14,555 bases of DNA from an uncultured bacterium (GCA_938014885.1 CALLQI010000001.1:1-14555); one strand, 5' to 3'. Numbered from the stretch's first letter, positions 6,497 to 13,335 are shown. The notes: a model not told the origin generated them from the sequence alone. Made by a program: numbers and translations.

Positions 6497-6616
6497 CCCT
6501 TCGCTGGAGCCGACTCGCACCGGCATGGCACTTGGCCCGCTTCCCGGTCTGGTCCATCATCCGTCCAGCGGGCCAAGCGCCACACCGGCGCTCGCGCCTC
6601 AGCTCAAACGTTAGGC
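6491..6616 (+). repeat. attC site ending C9 (126 bp)
   Basis: R'' GCCTAAC at 6491-6497 and R' GTTAGGC at 6610-6616. It differs from 541-666 at a single base (CACCGGCATGG instead of CACCAGCATGG). R'' supplies the C9 stop codon. Confidence 0.95.
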
Positions 6617-6681
6617 ATCTCGGCCACCTCCAACGCACTGCCTAGACTCAATTGCCCACGCAAGCCGCTCCGGAACTCAAA

Positions 6682-6975
6682 ATGTCGATCACCACGGGTG
6701 AACTCAAGGACGCTAATGAGATCCACGAACTACTCCAGGAGCTCATCAATACCGAGGAGAAGTACGCACAAGCGAAGGCGCGGTTTGTTGCCAGAGCGAG
6801 CAAGATGTCCTGGGCAGTGAAGTGTCAGGTCGACCGCCTGCTAGTAAAGCGGATCGAGTCGATCTATCGGACCAAGGCCCATGTGAGCAAGCGGCCTATG
6901 CTTTCCGGTTGGACTTTCGAGGACGAAGCAGCGCGGCAATCACTCTCACGAGCACGAAAGTTCCTGCGAACCTAA
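6682..6975 (+). CDS. Small helical hypothetical protein (cassette C10)
   Basis: A 97-residue, charged, largely helical protein I do not recognise. Residues about 12-40 (EIHELLQELINTEEKYAQAKARF) have a heptad-like hydrophobic spacing consistent with a coiled coil. The rest is basic (WAVKCQVDRLLVKRIESIY, KAHVSKRP, ARKFLRT). No signal peptide is present. The ATG at 6682, with a weak GGA about 8 nt upstream, is preferred over an in-frame TTG at 6652. Between the stop (6973-6975) and the next attC, 91 nt hold nothing I can identify. Confidence 0.65.
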   Translation: MSITTGELKDANEIHELLQELINTEEKYAQAKARFVARASKMSWAVKCQVDRLLVKRIESIYRTKAHVSKRPMLSGWTFEDEAARQSLSRARKFLRT

Positions 6976-7066
6976 GCCAAGTCATCCTTTCAATCAAACA
7001 CTCAAGGCTTGGTCCACAGGAATGATTGAAGCGCAGTCCGGCACAGGTACTCGCGCCGGGGGAGAT

Positions 7067-7195
7067 GCCTAACCCTTCGCTGGAGCGGGGACCTCCACCG
7101 GCATGGCACTTGGCCCGCGAAGCGCTCATGGCCTACGCTGCGCCTCGCGGGCCAAGCGCCATCCCGGTTCCGACCCCTCAGCTCAAACGTTAGGC
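7067..7195 (+). repeat. attC site ending C10 (129 bp)
   Basis: R'' GCCTAAC at 7067-7073 and R' GTTAGGC at 7189-7195. Arms GCGGGGACCTCCACCGG / CCGGTTCCGACCCC; inner arms GGCCCGCGAAGCGC / GCGCCTCGCGGGCC. Confidence 0.95.
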
Positions 7196-7499
7196 AGCAG
7201 CAAAGTGCCGTCGAGCCGTGCGGAGCACGAAGTGCGGCGCTTTCGCGCCGAGAGCCAGCCCCACAAGGCCGCTTCGCCGCCTTCCGTTCGCATGCCGCTC
7301 CTGTTCTCCAGCGTGGCCATGGGGCCGAGCGGATTGCGCCGTATCCTTTCGCACACCGCGCGGCCCGGCGGATTGGCCGCCAGTACTATTATCTGTACTG
7401 TGGCCAAGCCACTCCGCAGGTCCGATCGCCTGTGCTCGACCGCAAAGCGAAAGTCGGAGATTGTGAATATCCGGTACTAAGTAACCAAGGAGAATCGGG
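7196..7499 (+). other. 304-bp non-coding leader of C11
   Basis: The longest gene-free stretch of the window. No convincing coding frame: the frame running from 7103 to 7480 begins inside the attC and has no family-like features. It contains an inverted repeat at 7375-7405 and a ribosome-binding site (AAGGAG, 7487-7492) before the ATG at 7500. I see no clear sigma-70 -35/-10 pair. A private promoter for the secreted peptidase is a likely use of the space, by inference. Confidence 0.5.
7375..7405. promoter_or_regulatory. Inverted repeat, possible operator
   Basis: A perfect CAGTAC (7381-7386) / GTACTG (7395-7400) pair separated by TATTATCT, extended outward by matching GGCC at 7375-7378 and 7402-7405. 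The spacer holds a TATTAT that could be a -10 element, but no matching -35 is visible. It could be a protein-binding palindrome or an RNA hairpin; it has no T-run, so a terminator is unlikely. Confidence 0.4.
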
Positions 7500-8456
7500 A
7501 TGAAGCATGCGCAATTGAGCCAGTGCCACGCTCAACTACTTGTATTACTTTGGTGCTTGCTGGTTGCCGTCCCGGCGTTTGGGCAGGTTGGCGACACGAT
7601 TCAGATCGATCACAAATGCAGCTACTTCGGCGAATCTCTTCCTGCGAGCGTGGTGACGTTTGAATCTGACGCGCAGGCGCGCGAAGTCATTCAACGAATC
7701 GTAAATGCATCTGGACTCGTGCCAAATTTCGAGATCCATGCTGCAGGGGTCCCAAACGCAGCTGCCGTAATTCGTGGAGCGAAACGGTACATCCTATATA
7801 GTCAGTACTTTGTTCGAGAGACTAAAGAGAAAACGGGAAACGAGTGGGCGCCAATTTCCATCATGGCTCACGAGATTGGTCACCATTTGAACGGTCACAC
7901 AATCGAAGCAGGCGGAAGTCGCCCGAAGATCGAACTTGAGGCCGACTACTATTCCGGATTTGTTCTCCAGAAGATGGGGGCGAAACTTCGGGACGCGCGG
8001 GCGGCAATGGAGAAGTTTGGCAGCGCGACCGGGTCTGCCACTCATCCAGCGAAGAATGATCGACTTGCCGCAATCACAAATGGATGGGAGAAAGGCTGTG
8101 CCTCGGACCCTCGATGCGACCAGACTGCGCCCGAGCGTACTCCAGTGGAGAAGGCGAAGCCCGAGACCGTTCCCGTCAAGTCGAAGGACTCGTGTGAATA
8201 CGCGCGAGACGGCACATGTGATGAACCGGACTTGTGCGAACCTGGCACCGACACGTCTGATTGCCGCGCCGTTCCGAAGTCAAAGCCAACTGAACAGCCT
8301 AAGTCGCAAGCGCTCCCGAACTTCTGCTGCACCGCTGTGGGCAGGCTGGGGCCATATCCGAATCCTGGGCCAAATGGCATCGCAGTGCAGGTTGGCGAAT
8401 CATGCTACGGAACACATCCGCAATATGGAGTGCAATTCGGGCGCGCGTGTCCGTAG
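7500..8456 (+). CDS. Secreted M48-like metallopeptidase with Cys-rich C-terminal modules (cassette C11)
   Basis: A 318-residue exported protein. Residues 1-29 form a signal peptide (LLVLLWCLLVAVPAFGQ), probably cut near AFG-Q, placing the protein in the periplasm or outside the cell. The catalytic domain has AHEIGHHLNGH at 123-133 (zinc ligands H124 and H128, catalytic E125) and ELEAD at 145-149 as third-ligand motif, the M48 pattern. A Pro/Lys/Glu-rich linker (about 208-232) leads to a Cys-rich module (C-x4-DGTCDEP...C...GTDTSDC, about 233-257), then a second linker and a final Cys-containing domain (NFCCTAVGRLGPY...CYGTHPQYGVQFGRAC). A strong AAGGAG lies 7 nt before the ATG. The two C-terminal modules suggest binding to a substrate or surface; the target is unknown. 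Confidence 0.88.
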   Translation: MKHAQLSQCHAQLLVLLWCLLVAVPAFGQVGDTIQIDHKCSYFGESLPASVVTFESDAQAREVIQRIVNASGLVPNFEIHAAGVPNAAAVIRGAKRYILYSQYFVRETKEKTGNEWAPISIMAHEIGHHLNGHTIEAGGSRPKIELEADYYSGFVLQKMGAKLRDARAAMEKFGSATGSATHPAKNDRLAAITNGWEKGCASDPRCDQTAPERTPVEKAKPETVPVKSKDSCEYARDGTCDEPDLCEPGTDTSDCRAVPKSKPTEQPKSQALPNFCCTAVGRLGPYPNPGPNGIAVQVGESCYGTHPQYGVQFGRACP

Positions 8457-8531
8457 ACAGGTAGCTTTTGCCCAGTCAATCGGTCTCCTCCTTGTAATTT
8501 AGAGCCATAGTGCCGCGTGCAAGAGACTGCT

Positions 8532-8657
8532 GCCTAACCCTTCGCTCGAGCCGACCCGCAACGGCGTAGGGCTTGGCCCGCGGAGCGGATGATGACCCAA
8601 ACCGCGTAGCGGGCCAAGCGCTACGCCGTTGCGGGCGGCTCAGCTCAAACGTTAGGC
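8532..8657 (+). repeat. attC site ending C11, divergent arms (126 bp)
   Basis: R'' GCCTAAC at 8532-8538 and R' GTTAGGC at 8651-8657. The arms are unlike the other sites in sequence yet almost perfectly self-complementary: CCCGCAACGGCGTAG pairs with CTACGCCGTTGCGGG, and CTTGGCCCGC with GCGGGCCAAG. Arm sequence is replaced while pairing is kept. Confidence 0.95.
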
Positions 8658-8695
8658 CTCAGATTCAAACGTCACTTCAAGCGGAGCGGATAGCA

Positions 8696-8986
8696 ATGGC
8701 TGCCAAGCTTCCCAAACAGTCCAGCGTCAAATCAACTACGCTCGTCTTGGTCCCGTCAACAGGTAAGCCACTCAAGCTGTGGGAGTACCCGTTTCCTGAG
8801 ATACGCGGGGAACGGTTTGAGCTTTTCGTGAATGGCACTCGCGCGGAAGCGGCTCGGACCGAGGGAAAGGGGAAGAGTAAGCCTCCAGCGGTCCGTCACT
8901 ACACCTACATCAAGGTCGGCGGTCGCTCCATGTTCATCAAGGCGTGGCTCGAATTCGGGAGCCAGGTTGTAGTCCGCGAAGCGTAA
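8696..8986 (+). CDS. Small hypothetical protein (cassette C12)
   Basis: A 96-residue protein I do not recognise. It is basic at the N-terminus (AAKLPKQSSVK), has predicted strands (TTLVLVP, FELFVNG, YTYIKVGG, QVVVREA) and a Lys/Gly-rich loop (TEGKGKSKPP, about residues 60-69). No signal peptide or membrane segment is seen. The ATG at 8696 is 9 nt after GGAG (8683-8686), which supports it over the frame open from inside the attC. The 77 nt between its stop and the next attC show no gene. Confidence 0.68.
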   Translation: MAAKLPKQSSVKSTTLVLVPSTGKPLKLWEYPFPEIRGERFELFVNGTRAEAARTEGKGKSKPPAVRHYTYIKVGGRSMFIKAWLEFGSQVVVREA

Positions 8987-9063
8987 GTGCCGAACGTGTC
9001 AGGCACTTCAAGAGCGCGCACAAGCAGTGCCTATGCACGCAATCCTTCGGCTGCGGCGCTGAG

Positions 9064-9191
9064 GCCTAACCCTTCGCTCGAGCGGGGACCTCCACCGGCA
9101 TGGCACTTGGCCCGCGAAGCGTCCTAGGTCATCATCCGCCTCGCGGGCCAAGCACCACTCCGGTTCCGGCCCCTCAGCTCAAACGTTAGGC
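9064..9191 (+). repeat. attC site ending C12 (128 bp)
   Basis: R'' GCCTAAC at 9064-9070 and R' GTTAGGC at 9185-9191. Arms GCGGGGACCTCCACCGG / CCGGTTCCGGCCCC; the right inner arm reads GGGCCAAGCACCA rather than GGGCCAAGCGCCA, a change shared with the site at 10594-10722. Confidence 0.95.
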
Positions 9192-9299
9192 AGCGCACTG
9201 ACCATTGAGCAAGAGCAACGCGAAGCGGAGTCTCTCCTCGACATTCCTCTATGAACTAGTACACCATCAATGGCGTACGCGACGGAAGCCATTTGAGCT

Positions 9300-9304
9300 A
9301 AGGA
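9300..9304 (+). promoter_or_regulatory. Ribosome-binding site deciding a GTG start
   Basis: AAGGA, 8 nt before GTG 9313. It places the start right at the lipoprotein signal peptide rather than at the in-frame TTG at 9205, 36 codons upstream. Confidence 0.65.
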
Positions 9305-9312
9305 ATGCCGAA

Positions 9313-9774
9313 GTGAATCATCTAGTTTCCCGTTCTCTACCACTACTTCTTGTTCTAAGTGCATGTGCTGTGGATCAAGGTCGACACGAAGCTCCACCCC
9401 CCGTTCGGGATGCATCCTTCTGGTGCGTTCCCGTATTGTCTGCGGGGAAGGGGCGCATTTGGGTCTATCGCACCGCGCCAAAGGGAATGGGAGTGCCTCC
9501 TGACATCGTCATTGACGGCAGGAAGCGCGAGGCCTTGCTGCACGGAACTGCATACATCATCGATGTCCTACCTGGCAGGCACGAAGTCATGCTCGCCTAT
9601 CACAAGAAGAAGCTTGAAATAGAGGTGATCGAAGGTGGCAACTACTTTGTGCGCTTTGACGTCGACCCCTCCTTAATTGGTGGAGGCTTCTACCCAACCC
9701 TCGTCGACAGAAAGTCCGCAGAGGTTGAAGTACATACGCACACTGGAACAGACTTTAGCTGCGTCAAGCAGTAG
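9313..9774 (+). CDS. DUF2846-like lipoprotein (cassette C13)
   Basis: A 153-residue predicted lipoprotein starting at GTG. The signal peptide ends in the lipobox LSAC, so Cys18 would be lipidated and anchor the protein in the envelope. The mature part has the DUF2846 pattern: GRIWVYRTAP, a PPDIVIDGRK segment, then LLHGTAYIIDVLPGRHEVMLAY and an EGGNYFVRFDVD strand. It reads as a small beta-sandwich whose role in the envelope is unknown. The in-frame extension to a TTG at 9205 would bury the signal peptide inside the protein and has no ribosome-binding site, so it is rejected. The stop TAG (9772-9774) is 73 nt before the attC. Confidence 0.83.
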   Translation: MNHLVSRSLPLLLVLSACAVDQGRHEAPPPVRDASFWCVPVLSAGKGRIWVYRTAPKGMGVPPDIVIDGRKREALLHGTAYIIDVLPGRHEVMLAYHKKKLEIEVIEGGNYFVRFDVDPSLIGGGFYPTLVDRKSAEVEVHTHTGTDFSCVKQ

Positions 9775-9847
9775 CCGCGCGATTCGCTTCAGTTTGTGCG
9801 TAGGTGATCAAGGTTCTCAGGCCGACCCTGCCAATCAATCGAGCGCT

Positions 9848-9973
9848 GCCTAACCCTTTGCTGGAGCCGACTCGCACCGGCATGGCACTTGGCCCGCCTT
9901 CCGGAGTGGTCCATCATCCGTCCAGCGGGCCAAGCGCCACACCGGCGCTCGCCCCTCAGCTCAAACGTTAGGC
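9848..9973 (+). repeat. attC site ending C13 (126 bp)
   Basis: R'' GCCTAAC at 9848-9854 and R' GTTAGGC at 9967-9973. Same class as 541-666, but more diverged: CCCTTTGCTGG near the left end, and CCTTCCGGAGTGGTCC near the centre. Confidence 0.95.
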
Positions 9974-10055
9974 GTCAACTTGTTGCCGCTGCGTAAGTGC
10001 TCCTGCGATTAGGAGGCGGATACTTTCTACTTCGCTTCGGAGGCGTTTTCCACAG

Positions 10056-10460
10056 CTACTCGTTACAGGCATGGAGCTTAACGATGCACGCTTCCCCACC
10101 AGCATCGCTGCACTGCGCTAGTGCTGCCGAATCTGCAACATCTCGTGGACTTCCGCTGCCTACTCCGATAACGCGGTTTGACCCGGCAGCAATGGACCCA
10201 CATGCGCCTTGTCCTTCAAACTGAAGAATGATTTCGCAACCATCGCCGCACAGCTGCAAGGCGGCAGCATTGGCCTCATCTTGGGTAAGGTGACTGGCAG
10301 TCAATGCTGCCGAGAATCTCTCAGCGTTGAAAGCAATTGCCCCGTGTTCGCCATGAAAGTCAGGCAGCCATTCCGAGGCGTCCAGTGAATCGTAGGCGAG
10401 GCCACCACACGCAGCCAAGCCAAGAACAATTAGTGAAGAGGCAAGGAGACTTAGACGCAT
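10056..10460 (-). CDS. DUF4189-like lipoprotein on the minus strand (cassette C14)
   Basis: A 134-residue protein encoded against the direction of all other genes. The signal peptide (MRLSLLASSLIVLGLAAC) ends in the lipobox LAAC with Cys18. The mature part matches the DUF4189 pattern: GAIAFNAERFSAAL near residues 40-53, QDEANAAALQLCGDGCEI, FEGQGACGSIA, then a second helix with ADSAALAQC and a C-terminal CIVKLHAC. Paired cysteines suggest disulfides in the periplasm. A GGAGGA lies 4 nt before the start codon on the minus strand, the strongest ribosome-binding site in the window, supporting this start over a longer frame reaching 10574. Because array transcription runs the other way, it needs its own promoter, which I cannot pinpoint between 10470 and the attC. 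Confidence 0.85.
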   Translation of the reverse strand: MRLSLLASSLIVLGLAACGGLAYDSLDASEWLPDFHGEHGAIAFNAERFSAALTASHLTQDEANAAALQLCGDGCEIILQFEGQGACGSIAAGSNRVIGVGSGSPRDVADSAALAQCSDAGGEACIVKLHACNE

Positions 10461-10464
10461 CTGA

Positions 10465-10470
10465 TCCTCC
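10465..10470 (-). promoter_or_regulatory. Ribosome-binding site of the minus-strand DUF4189 gene
   Basis: TCCTCC on the + strand reads GGAGGA on the minus strand, 4 nt before the ATG whose first base is 10460. It fixes the start at the signal peptide. Confidence 0.7.
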
Positions 10471-10593
10471 ACAACAGGCCAACTATGGCCATCTGGAGGT
10501 AGGTTGGCTTGAGCGTACGCACAAAAGTGTAAAACGCTGCTATCCGCGTCGAGTCGGCGGACCTGCGGCTGCATGATCTGCCTTCGGATTGAC

Positions 10594-10722
10594 GCCTAAC
10601 CCCTCGCTCGAGCCAGGGACCTCCACCGGCATGGCACTTGGCCCGCGAGGCGCTCTGGTCTATCGTCCGCCTCGCGGGCCAAGCACCATTCCGGCGTCGG
10701 CCCCTCAGCTCAAACGTTAGGC
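10594..10722 (+). repeat. attC site ending C14 (129 bp)
   Basis: R'' GCCTAAC at 10594-10600 and R' GTTAGGC at 10716-10722. Arms CAGGGACCTCCACCGG / CCGGCGTCGGCCCC; inner arms GGCCCGCGAGGCG / CGCCTCGCGGGCC. Its orientation matches the other attC sites although the cassette gene is reversed. Confidence 0.94.
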
Positions 10723-10745
10723 CTCCAGGTTCACACGACTGCACA

Positions 10746-11177
10746 ATGAGGTTTGGCAAAGAAGGCCCCAGGTTGGCGCTTGCAGCTTCGTACTTACTCG
10801 TTGCATGTGCGACCCCTCCGAACAAGATCGAGCCGACGGTCGTTGATGCCCAGAAGTACGAGTCACTCGCTTGCGATTCACTCAGACTCCAAGCCGAAAG
10901 CTACAACTCTCGGATAGTCCAAGAGCGTGCATGGCTTGAGGAAGCTCACAGGCTCCAAAGCGGTTGGCTTGGAGTTGGCACATGGCTCATTTTCTGGCCC
11001 GAGCTCCTCTATCCAGCGCCAGAAGTGAACAAAGAGCGGGCGCAGGAGTACGCGAGACTTCTGGGCGAGTACAACGCGACATACGAGGCAGCGGTTCGCA
11101 AGCAATGTCCTGATGCTCAGCTCAATTGGCCCGGCAAGCCGCCAGCACCCCCGCCGAGTTCACCAGTGCCTCGGTGA
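10746..11177 (+). CDS. Predicted lipoprotein (cassette C15)
   Basis: A 143-residue predicted lipoprotein of unknown role. The signal peptide (RLALAASYLLVAC) ends in the lipobox LVAC with Cys21. After a short linker (ATPPNKIEP) comes a helical stretch rich in Glu, Gln and Arg (about residues 40-68), a hydrophobic GWLGVGTWLIFWPELLYP patch near 72-89 that could touch or enter the membrane, and a second helix (ERAQEYARLLGEYNATYEAAVRKQC). The C-terminus is proline-rich (PGKPPAPPPSSPVPR). The helix-turn-helix layout resembles small envelope lipoproteins. The start ATG is 23 nt after the attC core with no clear ribosome-binding site; the frame upstream is attC translation. The stop TGA lies 6 nt before the next attC. 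Confidence 0.75.
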   Translation: MRFGKEGPRLALAASYLLVACATPPNKIEPTVVDAQKYESLACDSLRLQAESYNSRIVQERAWLEEAHRLQSGWLGVGTWLIFWPELLYPAPEVNKERAQEYARLLGEYNATYEAAVRKQCPDAQLNWPGKPPAPPPSSPVPR

Positions 11178-11183
11178 GTAGAG

Positions 11184-11309
11184 GCCTAACCCTTCGCTGG
11201 AGCCGACTCGCTCCGGCATGGCACTTGGCCCGCGAAGCCGCGGTTCTTATCATCGGCCTCGCAGGCCAAGCGCCATCCCGGCGCTCGCGCCTCAGCTCAA
11301 ACGTTAGGC
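11184..11309 (+). repeat. attC site ending C15, mosaic (126 bp)
   Basis: R'' GCCTAAC at 11184-11190 and R' GTTAGGC at 11303-11309. Outer arms match the GGAGCCGACTCGC / GGCGCTCGCGCC class, but the centre (GGTTCTTATCATC) matches the site at 5629-5756. It is the reverse combination of the mosaic at 2390-2517. Confidence 0.94.
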
Positions 11310-11340
11310 GTCATTTGCAGCCTGAGTGGAAGGCCCGGCG

Positions 11341-12270
11341 ATGGAACTCGATTCCTCTCCACTGGTGAGCACTGATTGGCTTGCCACTCACTTGAATGAT
11401 CCGGGACTGCGGATCGTAGACGTCCGCTGGCGCTCTCGCTACGAGAACGGCAGAGGAATCAGCTTCGACGATCCGGAAGGCTATGGGGCCGGTCACATTC
11501 CAGGCGCTGTGTTCGCCGGCATGATTTCGGACCTCTCCGACCCAAATCACCCTGTTCCGGACATGCTCGCTCCGGCCGAGCAGTTCGCTGCGGCGATGGG
11601 TCGCATGGGCGTTGACAATGACACGCTCGTCGTTGCCTACGACAACATGGGCTTGCCCTTGGGTTCCGCGCGTCTGTGGTGGGCCCTGTCCTACTACGGT
11701 CACGACCACATTCGGGTCCTGGATGGTGGTCTGCGGGAGTGGCTATCGGAGGGCAGGCCCATTTCGACTGCGCCGGTCACCCCAACGCCCTCGCATTTCA
11801 CGGTCAATCCAAGACCCGAATGGTTGGCCTCCAAGGCCGACGTAGTTAACGCTCTTGCACAACCAGCCACCGTTCTCGTTGATTGCCTCAACGCCGAGTT
11901 CTATCAGGGCGGAGGCGATCGCCATCTTTGGGGTCAGCGCGCCGGCCACATTCCCGGCGCCGTCAATGTCCCGTATCTCGCGAACATCGACCCTGCACTG
12001 GCTACGGCTACCGCCGCGGAGCGTGAACGAATCCTGGCAAGTGGTCGATCGTTCAGGTTCAGTCGCCCCGACGTGCTCGCTGCGCTGTACCGCAGTGCGG
12101 GGGTCTTACCTGAGAAGGAAATCATCACGTACTGTGGCCGAGGCTACGCCGGTGCCTGCGGCATGCTGGCGCTTAAGCTTCTGGGCTACGAGAGAGTTCG
12201 CCTGTACGACGGCTCTTGGGCTGAGTGGAGCGCTGACTTGTCCCTTCCGGTCGAACTCAGCGCTCAGTAG
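11341..12270 (+). CDS. Two-domain rhodanese sulfurtransferase (cassette C16)
   Basis: A 309-residue protein with two tandem rhodanese domains, the layout of thiosulfate and 3-mercaptopyruvate sulfurtransferases. These transfer a sulfur atom through a cysteine persulfide, for example to cyanide or thiols. Domain 1 (about residues 5-140) has RIVDVRW, GHIPGAVFAG and DNMGLPLGSARLWW with no catalytic cysteine. Domain 2 (about 155-305) has VLVDCLN, GHIPGAVNVPY and the active-site loop YCGRGYAGAC with Cys265. The loop CGRGYAG differs from the textbook CRxG[VT] and CGSG[VT] loops, so substrate preference cannot be assigned. There is no signal peptide. The ATG at 11341 is chosen because GGAAGG lies 7 nt upstream; an in-frame GTG at 11326 is possible. 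The stop is 30 nt before the attC. Confidence 0.92.
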   Translation: MELDSSPLVSTDWLATHLNDPGLRIVDVRWRSRYENGRGISFDDPEGYGAGHIPGAVFAGMISDLSDPNHPVPDMLAPAEQFAAAMGRMGVDNDTLVVAYDNMGLPLGSARLWWALSYYGHDHIRVLDGGLREWLSEGRPISTAPVTPTPSHFTVNPRPEWLASKADVVNALAQPATVLVDCLNAEFYQGGGDRHLWGQRAGHIPGAVNVPYLANIDPALATATAAERERILASGRSFRFSRPDVLAALYRSAGVLPEKEIITYCGRGYAGACGMLALKLLGYERVRLYDGSWAEWSADLSLPVELSAQ

Positions 12271-12300
12271 GCGGAACTTCGCTTCCTGGATCGCGATGAC

Positions 12301-12426
12301 GCCTAACCCTTCGCTCGAGTGGACTGCCACCGGCAAGGCGCTTGGCCCGCGCGACGGATGATGGCACTGGCCGGTGCGCGGGCCAAGTGCCTTGCCGGCG
12401 TCAGCCGCTCAGCTCAAACGTTAGGC
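12301..12426 (+). repeat. attC site ending C16 (126 bp)
   Basis: R'' GCCTAAC at 12301-12307 and R' GTTAGGC at 12420-12426. Arms GTGGACTGCCACCGGCAAG / CTTGCCGGCGTCAGCCGC; the centre GACGGATGATGGC is its own. Confidence 0.94.
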
Positions 12427-12498
12427 GTCACACAAGCCACACACCAGCCGCCGCGCCTATCATCTCCGCCACGCTGCTCGGACAACGAGGGGACACAC

Positions 12499-13335
12499 AT
12501 GCACGATACCCATCGAGCCGCTGTCACCGGCTTCTACGAGACTCACCCGATTAACGAAGACGAGATTCTCAAGAAGCTTTCCGACCGCGGCCTGGACCTC
12601 CAAGGACTGACTGCGCAAGAGCTGAAGGACTTCGATCAGGACCACTACGGCGGTGTGGAAGCGGTCGAAGCCCTCGCCAAAGCAGCTGGGATCTCTCGAG
12701 GCCAACGCGTCCTAGACGTTGGCAGCGGCATGGGTGGGCCAGCACGCTGGCTCGCCCATAAGTTCGGCTGTCACGTTACAGGCCTGGACCTCACCGAGTC
12801 TCGGGTGTTGGGCGCCAGGAGGCTAACCGAACGCGTGGGCCTCAGTCGCCTCGTCGAGTTCGTCCAAGGCGATGCAACCCGGATGCCATTCCCGACGTCG
12901 AACTTCGACGCGCTGGTCAGTCAAGAAGTCTGGTGCCACATTCCAGAGAAGGATGCCTTGCTCGCGGAGTGCGCACGCGTACTCAAACCGACTGGGAAGC
13001 TTGCGTTCACGGACATCATGATCGTCGGCGAGCTCTCCTCTGCAGACGAGCTGCAGCTGGCCCAGGGAATGAAGATTCCGCGCCCGGCGACCCTAGGCGA
13101 ATACAGAGCGCTCGCAGATAAGAATGGCTTGACGATTAGTGCCACGGCGGATCTATCGGAAGCGTGGAGCGCCATCCTGGTCGACAGACTGGCAATGTAT
13201 CGGTCGCTGCGAGATACGACGGTGGCCAAGTTTGGCGAGGAGCGCTTCCACGAGTACGACCGCGCGTACGAGCACTTCGTTGGCCTCTTCACGAGAGGAA
13301 TTCTCGGCGGTTATCGCGTCGTCGGTGACGCCTAA
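12499..13335 (+). CDS. Class I SAM-dependent methyltransferase (cassette C17)
   Basis: A 278-residue cytoplasmic methyltransferase of the Methyltransf_11/25 type. Motif I is VLDVGSGMGGPA with D73, binding S-adenosylmethionine, followed by HVTGLDLTESR (motif II acidic residue), VEFVQGDATRMPF, FDALVSQEVWCHI and the LAECARVLKPTGKLAFTDIM block (motifs IV-VI). An N-terminal helix of about 60 residues precedes the fold. The overall pattern is closest to small-molecule methyltransferases (sarcosine/dimethylglycine or sterol-like groups), but the substrate is not decidable. A GAGGGGA lies about 6 nt before ATG 12499. The longer frame from 12319 only translates the attC. The stop TAA (13333-13335) and the last Ala come from the altered R'' of the next attC. 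Confidence 0.9.
   Translation: MHDTHRAAVTGFYETHPINEDEILKKLSDRGLDLQGLTAQELKDFDQDHYGGVEAVEALAKAAGISRGQRVLDVGSGMGGPARWLAHKFGCHVTGLDLTESRVLGARRLTERVGLSRLVEFVQGDATRMPFPTSNFDALVSQEVWCHIPEKDALLAECARVLKPTGKLAFTDIMIVGELSSADELQLAQGMKIPRPATLGEYRALADKNGLTISATADLSEAWSAILVDRLAMYRSLRDTTVAKFGEERFHEYDRAYEHFVGLFTRGILGGYRVVGDA

Noticed and set aside
7103..7480. Open frame covering the C11 leader
   Set aside because: It starts inside the attC, has no domain-like pattern and no ribosome-binding site. It is better seen as open GC-rich non-coding DNA.
9205..9312. TTG-started extension of the DUF2846-like lipoprotein
   Set aside because: It would place the lipoprotein signal peptide about 36 residues inside the protein. 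GTG 9313 has AAGGA in good position.
10500..10560. Minus-strand promoter for the DUF4189 gene
   Set aside because: TTTACA-like and TACGCT-like words are present on the minus strand but at wrong spacing, so no promoter is annotated.
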